A DNA stretch of 32,839 nt from Ezakiella sp. (GTDB lineage: Bacteria > Bacillota > Clostridia > Tissierellales > Peptoniphilaceae), in contig JALEOH010000015.1 in the NCBI GenBank assembly GCA_022766605.1, positions 1 through 32,839 on the forward strand. The letters run 5' to 3'. Below are positions 23,156 through 32,347 of the stretch, piece by piece. Every line of letters starts with the position of its first letter. Positions within the stretch are counted from its first letter, which is position 1. The position numbers and the translations under genes were made by a program. Under the pieces are notes generated by a model. That model was given only the letters and a program-made list of their open reading frames with translations, did no database searches and was not told where the DNA came from.

Positions 23156-24082
23156 ATGTTAAAATATATTTTAAAGAGAATACTTTATCTAATCCCCGTC
23201 ATGTTTGCGGTAAGTCTCTTCGTCTTCTGGTTATTATACATAACCCCTGGGGATCCTGCAAGAAATATACTTGGACCTTCTGCACCTGAAGAAAAGGTAG
23301 CAGAGCTAAGACTGGAATTGGGACTAGATGATCCATTCTTCACTCAGTTTGGAAGATATCTAGGAGGAGTTGTCAAAGGCGACTTTGGAAGAAGCTATAT
23401 GACAAAGACCCCAGTATTAATGGAGATTTTTAAAAGAGCAGGCGCTACACTTAGACTTGCAGTTCTTGCTATTACATTTGCAGTAATCCTTGGCATTCCA
23501 ATCGGCATTATATCAGCTGTCAAGCAATATAGTATATTCGACAATATCACCATGATATTTGCACTAATAGGAATTTCAATGCCGGTCTTTTGGCTGGGGC
23601 TCTTGCTGATACTATTATTTACAGTTAAGTTAGGCTGGCTACCTGGTTCTGGCTTTGATACGCCAAAGCAATGGATATTACCAGCAGTCGCATTGGGCGC
23701 TCAGTCGGTCTCGGTTATTACAAGACAAACTAGAAGCTCAATGCTAGAAGTTATTCGTCAAGACTATATTAGAACCGCCAAGGCCAAGGGTCAAGAGCAA
23801 GGTGTAATTATTAGACGACACGCACTTTCAAATGCACTTATTCCAATTACAACCGTTGTTGGAACTCAGTTCGGACAGTTGATGGGCGGCGCTCTAATGA
23901 CAGAGGTCATCTTCTCAATCCCAGGCATTGGAAGACTAATGGTCGACTCGATCAAGATGAGAGATATCCCAGTAGTTATGGGCTGCGTACTATTTGTTGC
24001 TATTACTTTTGCACTTGTAAACTTAGTAGTAGATATCTTATATACTTTTATCGACCCAAGAGTAAAGAGTCAGTATGTGTAG
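23156..24082 (+). CDS. oppB: Peptide ABC transporter permease OppB/DppB
   Basis: The 308-residue inner-membrane permease has six helices, the first at about residues 9-30 (LYLIPVMFAVSLFVFWLLY), followed by the outside loop ITPGDPARNILGP. The EAA coupling motif RTAKAKGQEQGVIIRRHALSN lies in the cytoplasmic loop and contacts an ATPase. ATG 23156 follows AAGGAG. It pairs with OppC, encoded 7 bases later. Length and motifs are typical of the binding-protein-dependent transport family; no defects are seen. Confidence 0.95.
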   Translation: MLKYILKRILYLIPVMFAVSLFVFWLLYITPGDPARNILGPSAPEEKVAELRLELGLDDPFFTQFGRYLGGVVKGDFGRSYMTKTPVLMEIFKRAGATLRLAVLAITFAVILGIPIGIISAVKQYSIFDNITMIFALIGISMPVFWLGLLLILLFTVKLGWLPGSGFDTPKQWILPAVALGAQSVSVITRQTRSSMLEVIRQDYIRTAKAKGQEQGVIIRRHALSNALIPITTVVGTQFGQLMGGALMTEVIFSIPGIGRLMVDSIKMRDIPVVMGCVLFVAITFALVNLVVDILYTFIDPRVKSQYV

Positions 24083-24089
24083 GTGAATT

Positions 24090-24962
24090 ATGGAAAGAAC
24101 AGCAGTTAAAGAAAAGACAAAAAGATCTAGCATGACTCGCGATATCCTAAAGAGAATGTTTAGAAATAAGCTCTCTGTCGTAGGCATGGTTATATTAATA
24201 GCACTTGTTTTGATAGCTATTTTTGCAGATTTTATTGCACCATATGGCTATGCAGAAATCCTAGGCGAACCATATCAGCTACCAAGCTCAAAATACATCT
24301 TTGGCACCGACAACCTCGGCCGTGATATATTTAGTCGTGTGGTCTATGGTTCACGTATATCGCTTAAAGTTGGCTTTATCTCGGTAGGTATCGCCCTTAT
24401 AGTAGGGGTTACACTTGGCGCAGTTACTGGATTTTATGGTGGCAAGGTCGATACTATCATAATGAGATTTATCGATGTCTTGCAAGCCATCCCAGACACA
24501 CTTCTTGCAATTGCAATTATGTCAGCACTTGGTTCAGGACTATCCAATTTGATGATTGCGGTAGGAATTGCCGCCGTGCCGGGCTATGCAAGAATAGTTC
24601 GCTCGAGCGTGCTTACAATTAAAGACAATGAATTTATCGAGGCAGCTAAGGCAAATGGCTCGACCGATTTTAGAATTATATTTAAGCATATAATACCAAA
24701 TTGTATGGCACCAATTATCGTCCAAGCAACACTTGGCGTTGCATATGCAATTATAAATGCAGCAGGACTTAGCTTTATTGGCCTTGGCCTTGAGCCACCT
24801 ACACCTGAATGGGGAGCAATGCTCTCGGGTGGACGTGCATATATTCGCGACTTCCCGCATATGACATTATTCCCAGGGCTAGCAATCGTAATTACCATAT
24901 TTGCACTAAATGTAATGGGCGATGGTCTTCGCGATGCACTCGACCCGAAGCTAAAGCGTTAG
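24090..24962 (+). CDS. oppC: Peptide ABC transporter permease OppC/DppC
   Basis: The 290-residue permease is the partner of OppB. It has a short cytoplasmic N-terminus with MTRDILKRMFRNKLSVVG, a first helix at about residues 30-50, then the OppC-type FGTDNLGRDIFSRVVYG. Further helices and the EAA loop EAAKANGSTDFRIIFKHIIPN follow. It ends RDALDPKLKR, the usual C-terminus. It is 7 bases downstream of oppB and 9 upstream of oppD. Ribosome site AGGTG precedes the ATG weakly, so coupling to oppB is likely. Confidence 0.95.
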   Translation: MERTAVKEKTKRSSMTRDILKRMFRNKLSVVGMVILIALVLIAIFADFIAPYGYAEILGEPYQLPSSKYIFGTDNLGRDIFSRVVYGSRISLKVGFISVGIALIVGVTLGAVTGFYGGKVDTIIMRFIDVLQAIPDTLLAIAIMSALGSGLSNLMIAVGIAAVPGYARIVRSSVLTIKDNEFIEAAKANGSTDFRIIFKHIIPNCMAPIIVQATLGVAYAIINAAGLSFIGLGLEPPTPEWGAMLSGGRAYIRDFPHMTLFPGLAIVITIFALNVMGDGLRDALDPKLKR

Positions 24963-24971
24963 GAGGCCATT

Positions 24972-25967
24972 ATGAGAAAAGGAAATTTATTAAATATAAG
25001 GGATCTTTCGGTCGAATTTCATACCGACTCCGGTATAGTTAAGGCCGTCAATGGAATGAATATATCCCTTAATAGAAAAGAAACTCTTGGACTTGTTGGT
25101 GAAACTGGTGCAGGAAAGACCACAACCGCCTTGTCTATATTAAATCTAGTGCCTGATCCACCAGGAATAATCACAAGCGGAACAGTTGAATTTGAAGGGG
25201 AAGATCTTCTTAAGAAAAAGGATAAGGAGATGCAAAAAATAAGAGGCTCTAAGATATCCATGATATTCCAAGACCCAATGACCTCTCTTAATCCGGTTAT
25301 GACAATTGGAGAGCAAATAGAAGAAGTCTATGAACTTCACACTGATTTAAGCAAGAAAGAAAGACATGAAAAAGCAGGCAATATGCTCGAAGTCGTTGGC
25401 ATTCGTCGTGAAAGAATAAATGACTATCCGCACCAACTCTCGGGTGGTATGAAGCAAAGAATCGTTATTGCAATGGCTCTTGCCTGCAATCCTGAAATCA
25501 TCCTTGCTGACGAACCGACCACTGCGCTTGATGTAACTATTCAAGCTCAAGTGTTGGAGCTGATGAAGGATTTAAAACAAAAATATGACACTTCTATCAT
25601 AATGATCACTCACGACCTTGGCGTCATAGCAGAAATATCCGACTATGTTGCTGTCGTCTATTCAGGAAGCGTCGTAGAGTATGGCAGCACTAAGCAATTA
25701 TTCACCGATAAGAAGCATCCATATACCATAGGCCTATTTAATTCAATCCCAAGCCTAACAGGCGATGTCGAAAGGCTAAAAGTAATCCCTGGCATGACGC
25801 CCGACCCAACCGATCTACCAAATGGTTGCCGCTTCCATCCAAGATGTGAGCATTGCATGGAAAGATGCAAAGTGGAAGAGCCAGGAGTATATGAGGTTGA
25901 AGAAGGTCACAGTGTAAAATGCTTCCTATTTGATGAATATAAGAGAGAGGAGAATGGCGATGAGTAG
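24972..25967 (+). CDS. oppD: Peptide ABC transporter ATPase OppD
   Basis: The 331-residue ATPase powers the importer. Walker [10 protein letters not shown] is at residues 43-51, signature LSGGMKQR starts at 156, Walker B is IILADEP and the H-loop is ITHDLG. The C-terminal oligopeptide domain has [14 protein letters not shown], four cysteines that bind an iron-sulfur cluster in related Dpp/Opp proteins. ATG 24972 is preceded by AGGAGG. It overlaps oppF by 8 bases. OppD and OppF form the ATPase pair. Confidence 0.95.
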   Translation: MRKGNLLNIRDLSVEFHTDSGIVKAVNGMNISLNRKETLGLVGETGAGKTTTALSILNLVPDPPGIITSGTVEFEGEDLLKKKDKEMQKIRGSKISMIFQDPMTSLNPVMTIGEQIEEVYELHTDLSKKERHEKAGNMLEVVGIRRERINDYPHQLSGGMKQRIVIAMALACNPEIILADEPTTALDVTIQAQVLELMKDLKQKYDTSIIMITHDLGVIAEISDYVAVVYSGSVVEYGSTKQLFTDKKHPYTIGLFNSIPSLTGDVERLKVIPGMTPDPTDLPNGCRFHPRCEHCMERCKVEEPGVYEVEEGHSVKCFLFDEYKREENGDE

Positions 25968-26907
25968 TTTTATCGAAGTAAAAAATTTAAAAAAATACTT
26001 TCCAACCAAAAAGGGACTACTCCACGCAGTAGAGGATCTTTCGTTTGAAATCAACAAAGGAGAAACTCTTGGACTAGTAGGCGAGTCAGGCTGTGGCAAG
26101 TCAACTGCAGGACGCGCTATAATTAGACTACACGAACCAACTGCAGGCGAGGTCTTGCTAAATGGAGAAGATGTCTTAAAGAGAAATACCACAAAGGAAA
26201 AGCGTCAGCTTCGCCGTGAGATGCAAATAGTATTCCAAGACCCATATTCATCACTCAATCCAAGGCTAACCACCTTTGATTTGATAGCAGACGCACTTTA
26301 TGTAAACAAAATCTATGATTCTAAGAAAGAAATAGAAGAAGTAGTTGCCGAGATGATGGAGACTGTTGGTCTTGAAAAAAGACTTGTAAACTCATATCCT
26401 CATGAACTCGATGGAGGACGCCGTCAAAGAATAGGCATCGCTCGTGCACTTGTAATGAGACCTGAATTTATAGTATTAGATGAGCCAGTTTCTGCACTTG
26501 ATGTAAGTATCCAAGCGCAAGTATTAAATCTCTTGCAGGATATTCAAGAGCAAAAGAGATTAACTTATCTATTTATATCCCACGACCTCTCGGTTGTCCG
26601 TCACTTATCAGACAGAGTAGCGGTAATGTATTTGGGACGCATGGTCGAGCTTGCCGACTACCAGGCAATATTTGAAAATCCAATGCATCCATATACTAGG
26701 GCATTGCTCTCGGCAATACCAGTTCCTGAATACAATTACGATGCCAATAGAATTATATTAAAAGGCGACGTACCAAGCCCAATCGATCCACCTGATCGTT
26801 GTGTATTCTATGGACGCTGCCCCAATAGAACCGAGGCTTGCGATGGACCCCATCCAAAGCTTCGTGAAATTTCACCCAGTCACTTTGTGGCATGCCACTT
26901 AGTGTAA
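25960..26907 (+). CDS. oppF: Peptide ABC transporter ATPase OppF
   Basis: The 315-residue second ATPase has Walker A GESGCGKST at residues 41-49, Q-loop VFQDPYSSLNPR, Walker B FIVLDEP, and H-loop ISHDLS. The signature reads LDGGRRQR (150-157) where LSGGQRQR is usual; this Ser-to-Asp change is discussed separately. The C-terminal domain has CVFYGRCPNRTEAC, with the cysteine pattern of the family. ATG 25960 is chosen because AGGAG is 7 bases away, against 1 for ATG 25954. It overlaps the oppD end and is followed by a terminator. Confidence 0.94.
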   Translation: MSSFIEVKNLKKYFPTKKGLLHAVEDLSFEINKGETLGLVGESGCGKSTAGRAIIRLHEPTAGEVLLNGEDVLKRNTTKEKRQLRREMQIVFQDPYSSLNPRLTTFDLIADALYVNKIYDSKKEIEEVVAEMMETVGLEKRLVNSYPHELDGGRRQRIGIARALVMRPEFIVLDEPVSALDVSIQAQVLNLLQDIQEQKRLTYLFISHDLSVVRHLSDRVAVMYLGRMVELADYQAIFENPMHPYTRALLSAIPVPEYNYDANRIILKGDVPSPIDPPDRCVFYGRCPNRTEACDGPHPKLREISPSHFVACHLV

Positions 26908-26931
26908 TCCCAATATATCTTAACAGCAAAT

Positions 26932-26962
26932 CAGCATGAGAAGTTAGGCTCGTGCTGTTTTT
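26932..26962 (+). terminator. Terminator of the opp operon
   Basis: CAGCATGAG (26932-26940) pairs with CTCGTGCTG (26949-26957) with one G-T pair across 8 bases, followed by TTTTT. Confidence 0.9.
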
Positions 26963-26964
26963 GC

Positions 26965-26993
26965 TTGCAAAAGCATATATATTATTATATAAT
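26965..26993 (+). promoter_or_regulatory. Promoter of the ZIP transporter gene
   Basis: TTGCAA (26965-26970) and TATAAT (26988-26993) are 17 bases apart, directly after the opp terminator. Confidence 0.8.
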
Positions 26994-27016
26994 AAGAAAA
27001 AAATATTGAGGTGATT

Positions 27017-27787
27017 ATGAATTTTTTATCAAAAGAGATAATAATTATTATAGGCTTGCTCCTGCCGACGGTTGCAAATGCATTTGGAGCATTGCCAGTT
27101 TTTTTCACAAAGTCGGTCTCGCAAAAGATCTTGGACACGATGCTCGGCCTTGCAGCTGGAATAATGCTTGCGGCAAGCTGTTTTTCGCTTATAATTCCAA
27201 GCATTGACTATGGCGGAGGCGACTTTAAAGCGGTTATGATAACTGCAGTTGGCATAATAGCAGGTGCAATTTTAATAGATATGATAGATAAATTTGCCCC
27301 ACACGAGCATCTATTGGATAAAAGGCGAGAGGGCAAGAGTTCATCGCTAAGTGAGATATGGCTATTTATTATAGCAATAACCATACACAATTTTCCCGAG
27401 GGTCTTGCAACAGGAGTTGGCTTTGGGACGAATAATGTCTACGATGGACTTGCTCTTTCAATTGGAATAGCCATTCAAAACATGCCAGAGGGGCTTGCAG
27501 TTGCTCTCTCGCTAATTAGAGAACAGTATTCAGCTAAAAAAGCCTTTTTGATTGCAAGCTTAACTGGACTAGTTGAGCCAGTAGGAGCAGTGCTAGGCTA
27601 CTATGTAGTGCATGTATTTAAGCCCATACTTCCGTTTATACTTGCCTTTGCAGCTGGTTGCATGTTATTTGTAATATGCGATGAGATCATTCCTGAAACT
27701 CATTCCAATGGCTATGAGAGGGAGTCGAGCTATGGCATTATAATTGGATTTGTAATAATGATGGTCTTAGACATACTATTGGGATAA
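27017..27787 (+). CDS. ZIP-family divalent metal transporter
   Basis: The 256-residue protein has about eight membrane helices and the two ZIP signature helices: HNFPEGLATGVGFG from residue 124 and QNMPEGLAVALSL from 154. These supply the metal ligands of the binuclear site in ZupT/ZIP transporters. A histidine in DKFAPHEHLLDKR precedes them in the cytoplasmic loop. The likely cargo is zinc or another divalent metal moved into the cytoplasm; the symbol zupT is not asserted. ATG 27017 follows GAGGTGATT; an in-frame GTG at 27011 is not used. It is a single gene with its own promoter. Confidence 0.9.
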   Translation: MNFLSKEIIIIIGLLLPTVANAFGALPVFFTKSVSQKILDTMLGLAAGIMLAASCFSLIIPSIDYGGGDFKAVMITAVGIIAGAILIDMIDKFAPHEHLLDKRREGKSSSLSEIWLFIIAITIHNFPEGLATGVGFGTNNVYDGLALSIGIAIQNMPEGLAVALSLIREQYSAKKAFLIASLTGLVEPVGAVLGYYVVHVFKPILPFILAFAAGCMLFVICDEIIPETHSNGYERESSYGIIIGFVIMMVLDILLG

Positions 27788-27790
27788 TTG

Positions 27791-27826
27791 CAAAAAAAGA
27801 GCAGGCATGAGGGGTCGCCTGCTCTT
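27791..27826 (-). terminator. Terminator of the telA operon
   Basis: AAGAGCAGGC (27797-27806) pairs perfectly with GCCTGCTCTT (27817-27826) around 10 bases. On the minus strand it is followed by seven T, so it ends the telA transcript. It may also stop ZIP mRNA on the plus strand. Confidence 0.85.
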
Positions 27827-27837
27827 GGGACGGGGTA

Positions 27838-28968
27838 CTAATTTATTTTAAGAGTTTTTTCAATTGCCGATTTTAGACTTTGTTCTATTTCGGCAATTTC
27901 TTTTTCTGCAGCCTTGCGATTTTTTGCAGCATCGTCGTGGATTTGCATGGTCTCTTCAATAGTCGAGATTAAAGTATTGTTGACCTTTCTTAAAGTCTCG
28001 ACATCAACGGTCGACCTTTCAGCCTCTTTGGCTATTTCAATAGTATTTTGCTTTAGATTTTCAGCATTTTTCTCAAGCATTTTATTGGTCATATCACTAA
28101 TATCCTTTTGCATCTCCAACACTTGAGCTTGGCGACTTACTCCAAGAGCAATCAATACTTGGCTCTTCCAAATAGGAATGACATTGTTGATCGAATCTTG
28201 TAGCTTGCTGATTAAAAGCTTATTGTTATTTTGGATAAGCTTAATAGTAGGTGCGGTTTGAAGTGCGATGGTCTTACTCGTCTTTAAATCGTAGATCTTC
28301 TTTTCAAATTGAGCAATATCATCTTCAAATTCCTTTACAACTTGCAGTGCCATAGGGTCGGTTGAATTCTCGACTTCCTTGTGTAGAGCAGGCAAGGTAA
28401 CGCTCTTAAGCTCTTGAACTTTTTCTTCTCCTGCAAGTATATAAAGATTAAGCTCGTTGAAGTAATTTAAATTTTCATCATATAGCCTATCCATCATGGA
28501 TAGATCTTTTAATAGTTCCATCTTAGATGTCTCAAGCTTGCCGGTAATCTTATCTATTTGGCTAGCTACGACTTCATATCTTTGAATATAGCTCTCGGCT
28601 GCACTAATTGCATTGCCGATAATTGGAATCTTCTTTAAAAAGCTCTCCCTTTTTTGAAGCGCATGTGCATCAAAATCCTTGACCTCGCTCATAAGCTCCC
28701 CTAGTAGATCTCCAACTTCGCCAATATCCTTGTTTTTAATTTCGGTTAATATTGTATCGCTAAATTGGGCGATATTTTTTTGTGCACCCGAGCCATACAT
28801 CAATATGCCATTGGTGTCTCTAACATTTACAAGATCCTTGATCTTATCGACTTTCTCTCTATCCTCGGGCTTAACAAGGCTAGTTTCTATATTTTCATTT
28901 AAAGAAACATCCTCGACCTTTGCTACTTCGCCACCTTTTAATAAATCATTTAATTTAATTTCACTCAT
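27838..28968 (-). CDS. telA: TelA-family toxic-anion-resistance protein
   Basis: The 376-residue protein is all helical and highly charged, with no signal peptide. Family text includes LMYGSGAQKNIAQFSDTIL, EVGDLLGELMSEVKDFDA, IPIIGNAISAAESYIQRYE and IPIWKSQVLIALGVSRQAQV, as in YaaN/YceH of Bacillus. These proteins are linked to tellurite and other stress resistance, but the biochemical activity is not known. ATG 28968 follows GGGAGG. It is the last gene of the operon, 15 bases after a solute-binding protein. XpaC, encoded two genes upstream, is its known genetic partner in Bacillus. Confidence 0.92.
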   Translation of the reverse strand: MSEIKLNDLLKGGEVAKVEDVSLNENIETSLVKPEDREKVDKIKDLVNVRDTNGILMYGSGAQKNIAQFSDTILTEIKNKDIGEVGDLLGELMSEVKDFDAHALQKRESFLKKIPIIGNAISAAESYIQRYEVVASQIDKITGKLETSKMELLKDLSMMDRLYDENLNYFNELNLYILAGEEKVQELKSVTLPALHKEVENSTDPMALQVVKEFEDDIAQFEKKIYDLKTSKTIALQTAPTIKLIQNNNKLLISKLQDSINNVIPIWKSQVLIALGVSRQAQVLEMQKDISDMTNKMLEKNAENLKQNTIEIAKEAERSTVDVETLRKVNNTLISTIEETMQIHDDAAKNRKAAEKEIAEIEQSLKSAIEKTLKIN

Positions 28969-28983
28969 AACTCCTCCCATTAT

Positions 28984-30045
28984 TTATCTTATTGCGTCCA
29001 TGAGTTCTTGCATAATACTCATCTTGGGCATCGACATAACATTTTTTATCTCGCGTGCAATGCCACTTACCTCAAATTCGTTCTCATCTATAACCCCTGT
29101 CAAAACTGTCCTAAAGCCGTGATTTTTATAAGCAAGCTCTTGAATCTCTGGGTCAAGAAGCGCATCTATCACGCGATTTTTCTCATTATTTAAGCTAATA
29201 TATACATGGCTCGACCATACTGTCGGCTTTGGATACATAATTATAATATCGTCTTTAATTCTATCAAAGCTAGCCTTATTCACTTTGCTAAATTCAAGTA
29301 ATTGACTTTCATATCCTGCAACTATTGGATAGGCTCCAACGCCCTGAGTAAGAAATTGATTGAACATATCCTCGCTTGAAGTGTGCATATATCCAAGTGC
29401 CTTATAAATCTCTTGCACTTCTTTTTTTATTTCAGGCAAGCTCTCCTCATCAAGTGGCTTGTTGCCATTTAATGAATTTGCAAGCAGCCCCAAAAACATA
29501 TTTCCCGAGTTGGATCTATTTGGGTCGGTAGTTGCAACTGTAATATTGCCATAAAGCTCACCAAGGCCAATATCTCCCCACGAGGTCTTGCTTTTTATCA
29601 TATTTGCAAGCTTAACCATATCCACATAGTGCACTCCATCTACCAGCTCTACTACCTTGCTCTTGATAAGAGCATCTACAACAAGTTGCCTTGAATAAAG
29701 CACTATTGGCGTATTTAAAACGATTTCATTTTTGCTATCCTTCTTGCCAAGGCTGTGAAATAGCTCAAGCGCAAGTTGACTTGATGGAAATAGATAATCC
29801 CACGAGTCGTCGAACGACTGAACCATCTCAAAAGAGCCAGCCTTTCTATAGTCAAACTCGATATTGTATTTTTTCTTCATAATATTTTTAAATTCTTCGC
29901 TTTCGACAAGTCCAATCTTCTCGCCGCCGATCAGACCTTTAACGCTAATCTCCGAGCCTTTTTTTGCATTAAACATCGAATAAATAATAATAGTTGTAAT
30001 TACAAGCAATAGGACTATAAGTCCCCACATCTTATTCCTTTTCAT
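28984..30045 (-). CDS. Membrane-anchored solute-binding-like protein of the telA operon
   Basis: The 353-residue protein starts with a basic end and one strong helix (about residues 7-24). It then has a periplasmic-binding type II-like domain, with VATTDPNRSNSGNMFLGLLA in the middle. The N/S-rich DPNRSNSGN loop is a typical ligand-facing loop in sulfate/molybdate-type and related binding proteins. There is no lipobox, so it is anchored by the helix. There is no transporter permease nearby, so it probably senses or presents a ligand rather than feeding an importer. It overlaps xpaC by 14 bases and shares the DPNRSNSG/TSATQSNSGA-style loop with the VWA protein upstream, so both are likely paralogous domains. 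Confidence 0.75.
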   Translation of the reverse strand: MKRNKMWGLIVLLLVITTIIIYSMFNAKKGSEISVKGLIGGEKIGLVESEEFKNIMKKKYNIEFDYRKAGSFEMVQSFDDSWDYLFPSSQLALELFHSLGKKDSKNEIVLNTPIVLYSRQLVVDALIKSKVVELVDGVHYVDMVKLANMIKSKTSWGDIGLGELYGNITVATTDPNRSNSGNMFLGLLANSLNGNKPLDEESLPEIKKEVQEIYKALGYMHTSSEDMFNQFLTQGVGAYPIVAGYESQLLEFSKVNKASFDRIKDDIIIMYPKPTVWSSHVYISLNNEKNRVIDALLDPEIQELAYKNHGFRTVLTGVIDENEFEVSGIAREIKNVMSMPKMSIMQELMDAIR

Positions 30046-30658
30046 CTAACAATTCACCCCCCAGTTTAATTGTCGACTCAAGCATCTTAGCCTGAACTTC
30101 AAGCTCCATAAAGTCGTCTTTATGATAGCCCTCCAGCTGATTTTTATATACTTTATCGAGCATCCTCATAGATGAAGCCATATCTTTTTTGAATTTAACT
30201 AGCTTAGTACTATCCACACTAGACTCCATAACCTCGACATAGCTGCCTAAGATCTTTTTGGTATTTGGAATATAATATTCAAGAAAATGCCTACTGGAAG
30301 AAAGTGCCTCTTTGTCATTTGAAATGACCTTAAATATATTATTTCCAGTTGCCATAATCGACTCAAGACTAAGCTTAATATCGGGCGATTTAATGCGAGT
30401 ATATAGTCTTTTAATATCATTAAAATCCTCGAGAGCCTCGTTATACAGCTCGCTTAATTCCTCATTCAATTCATTTTGAATAAGCCTTAAATTGCCAACT
30501 TTCATTCTGGGTTCAATCAGTAAAAAGACCGCAATAAATATCCCAAAGGTCGAGACCAGCACAAGCCACAAGGGTAGCTTTAAGCTAATTAATATAAAAA
30601 AGCTAACAAGTCCCGCAATAAGTGCTATAATATTTTGTTTTATATTTGCTAATTTCAA
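30032..30658 (-). CDS. xpaC: XpaC-family membrane protein (TelA partner)
   Basis: The 208-residue protein has two adjacent membrane helices at about residues 8-48 and a long helical cytoplasmic part. The text EFNDIKRLYTR-type helices, KKDMASSMRMLDKVYKNQLEGYH and the short acidic end fit the XpaC (5-bromo-4-chloroindolyl phosphate hydrolysis) family. That name comes from an early assay; the real role is unknown. In Bacillus xpaC and the telA-like yaaN form an operon. The start is TTG 30658 with AGAGGA seven bases upstream, because no ATG occurs before residue 51. It begins 12 bases after the VWA gene. Confidence 0.8.
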   Translation of the reverse strand: MKLANIKQNIIALIAGLVSFFILISLKLPLWLVLVSTFGIFIAVFLLIEPRMKVGNLRLIQNELNEELSELYNEALEDFNDIKRLYTRIKSPDIKLSLESIMATGNNIFKVISNDKEALSSSRHFLEYYIPNTKKILGSYVEVMESSVDSTKLVKFKKDMASSMRMLDKVYKNQLEGYHKDDFMELEVQAKMLESTIKLGGELLDEKE

Positions 30659-30670
30659 TTTATCTTCCTC

Positions 30671-32266
30671 TTAATTGTATCCCTTGACATCCTTAAATGC
30701 CTTTATCAAATCCTCGCGCCCATCGAATACTTTTCCACGACTAAGCTCCGCAAGTTCGCTCATCTCCCTTTCGTTGGCACTGCCAAATAATATTGAAAAT
30801 ATCGGGATGTCTTTATTTAATTCATTATATTGCTTAATCATCTCATTCTTCTTAGAACTATCGGTTGGTGCTCCATCGGTCATAACAACAATAGAAATAT
30901 TTTTACCACTGTAGTCATTTGAGCCAATTTTCTCTATTGCCTTAATAAGCGCCTCGTACATCGCAGTCGAGCCACCTGCCTCTCTATCATTTAATATATT
31001 ATATGCCTCTTCAAGCTCACGCTCGTCACCAGTCTTTTCTATAATATCATCTACCGTCTTTGAAAATGGAATAAATACATTCTCATCATTCGGATGCGAG
31101 TTTAAGAGATTTTTATGTGCATTTGAAGCAATTAGCAGTTCTCCTAGAGCAGCTTTAAGCTCTCTAACTCCATCGCCCGACATACTTCCCGAATAGTCTA
31201 ACAGATAATATGTTACAGCTGGCTTTTTAAATGAAGTCTGATATAGACTAAGCGCTTGCTCAATAGTATCGGTATCGGGTAGCTTAATTGGAGAAATGAT
31301 CTTATCGGGATCAAGACCCCATTCGCTCTTAAAATATTTCTTATTGGAATCGCGAACGGTATTAAAATTAGAACGCCTACCCGTCATTTCTATTTTATCT
31401 TGCACCTCATCGCTCAAAAGATAATCTTGGAACTCGAGGAAAGTCTCCTCTTTTTTCTCGTTGTCAGTTTTTGAAACAAATGCAAGCGGAGCATCGCTAA
31501 ATACCAGTCCATCTATTGGATATATTGCAATAAGAGGCTCACGACCCAGCTTTTCAAGCTCATTATTGGTCTTAATAATAAGAGTTTCGTAGTTGACCAT
31601 AGCGTCGTAATATCCGTTAATAAATAGATCAACCAGCCAGTTGGAGCTACCGCTTGAGCGATTAACACCCGAGAGCAATTTAGTAATAGACTCCCTAAGT
31701 GCAGGATTTTGTAGCTCTTTCCAATTGACCCCGGCCTCATCTCCATTGATATCATTTGCAATTGCTGTTAAAAATCCTAGATAGGCACTAGCTCCCGAAT
31801 TGGATTGAGTAGCAGAAGTCATCGCAAAGCTAAATCTATCATCTTCAATAGCTTCTATTATATCTTTAATATATATATCTTTATCATTCCAACCAAGCTC
31901 TGCAACTTTACTCTTTTTTATTCCAAAAATAATCGGAGTAATGCTAATGGATTTTTGATGCTTTAGAACCTTGTGAATATCGCCCATATTAAGCCATATA
32001 GTACTAGCAGGCCACAATGCATCGAAATTCATTGCCCCGGTTTTTAATTCATTCATCATATCAAGCGAACCCATATAGCTAAGCTCGATTCGCCTGTTGA
32101 ACTTCCTCTCATATTCTTCAATAATCGGCTCAAGCTCTTTAATCTCAGAGCCAGCAGCAATCTTAAGCACCTTAGCATCGGCAATTTTCTTGCCCTCGTG
32201 CGCCTCCTTCATGCCACAACCAAAAAATAAAAGACATGCAATTATAAATGCAATTAATCTTTTCAA
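30671..32266 (-). CDS. Lipoprotein fusing a solute-binding domain to a VWA domain
   Basis: The 531-residue product has a lipoprotein signal ending FFGC with Cys17. A periplasmic-binding type II-like domain covers about residues 35-340 (KIAAGSEIKELEPIIEEY, TSATQSNSGASAYLGFLTA). A von Willebrand A domain covers about 350-531. Its MIDAS metal site is complete: DYSGS (D357, S359, S361), the Thr in GGSTAMYE and Asp in VVMTDGAPT. The start is TTG 32266 with GGAGGGG seven bases upstream. It is the first gene of the operon with xpaC, a second binding protein and telA. It is likely a surface protein that links ligand binding to a metal-dependent protein contact. Confidence 0.85.
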   Translation of the reverse strand: MKRLIAFIIACLLFFGCGMKEAHEGKKIADAKVLKIAAGSEIKELEPIIEEYERKFNRRIELSYMGSLDMMNELKTGAMNFDALWPASTIWLNMGDIHKVLKHQKSISITPIIFGIKKSKVAELGWNDKDIYIKDIIEAIEDDRFSFAMTSATQSNSGASAYLGFLTAIANDINGDEAGVNWKELQNPALRESITKLLSGVNRSSGSSNWLVDLFINGYYDAMVNYETLIIKTNNELEKLGREPLIAIYPIDGLVFSDAPLAFVSKTDNEKKEETFLEFQDYLLSDEVQDKIEMTGRRSNFNTVRDSNKKYFKSEWGLDPDKIISPIKLPDTDTIEQALSLYQTSFKKPAVTYYLLDYSGSMSGDGVRELKAALGELLIASNAHKNLLNSHPNDENVFIPFSKTVDDIIEKTGDERELEEAYNILNDREAGGSTAMYEALIKAIEKIGSNDYSGKNISIVVMTDGAPTDSSKKNEMIKQYNELNKDIPIFSILFGSANEREMSELAELSRGKVFDGREDLIKAFKDVKGYN

Positions 32267-32347
32267 AATATCCCCTCCAATACTGATATTAGGGCGATGC
32301 CCTTATAAATTCTATACCCTAAAATCAATACAATATACATTAATATG

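Noticed and set aside
28679..29122. 147-residue plus-strand frame opposite telA and the SBP gene
   Set aside because: It spans the ends of two genes on the other strand and has only low-complexity serine/leucine text.
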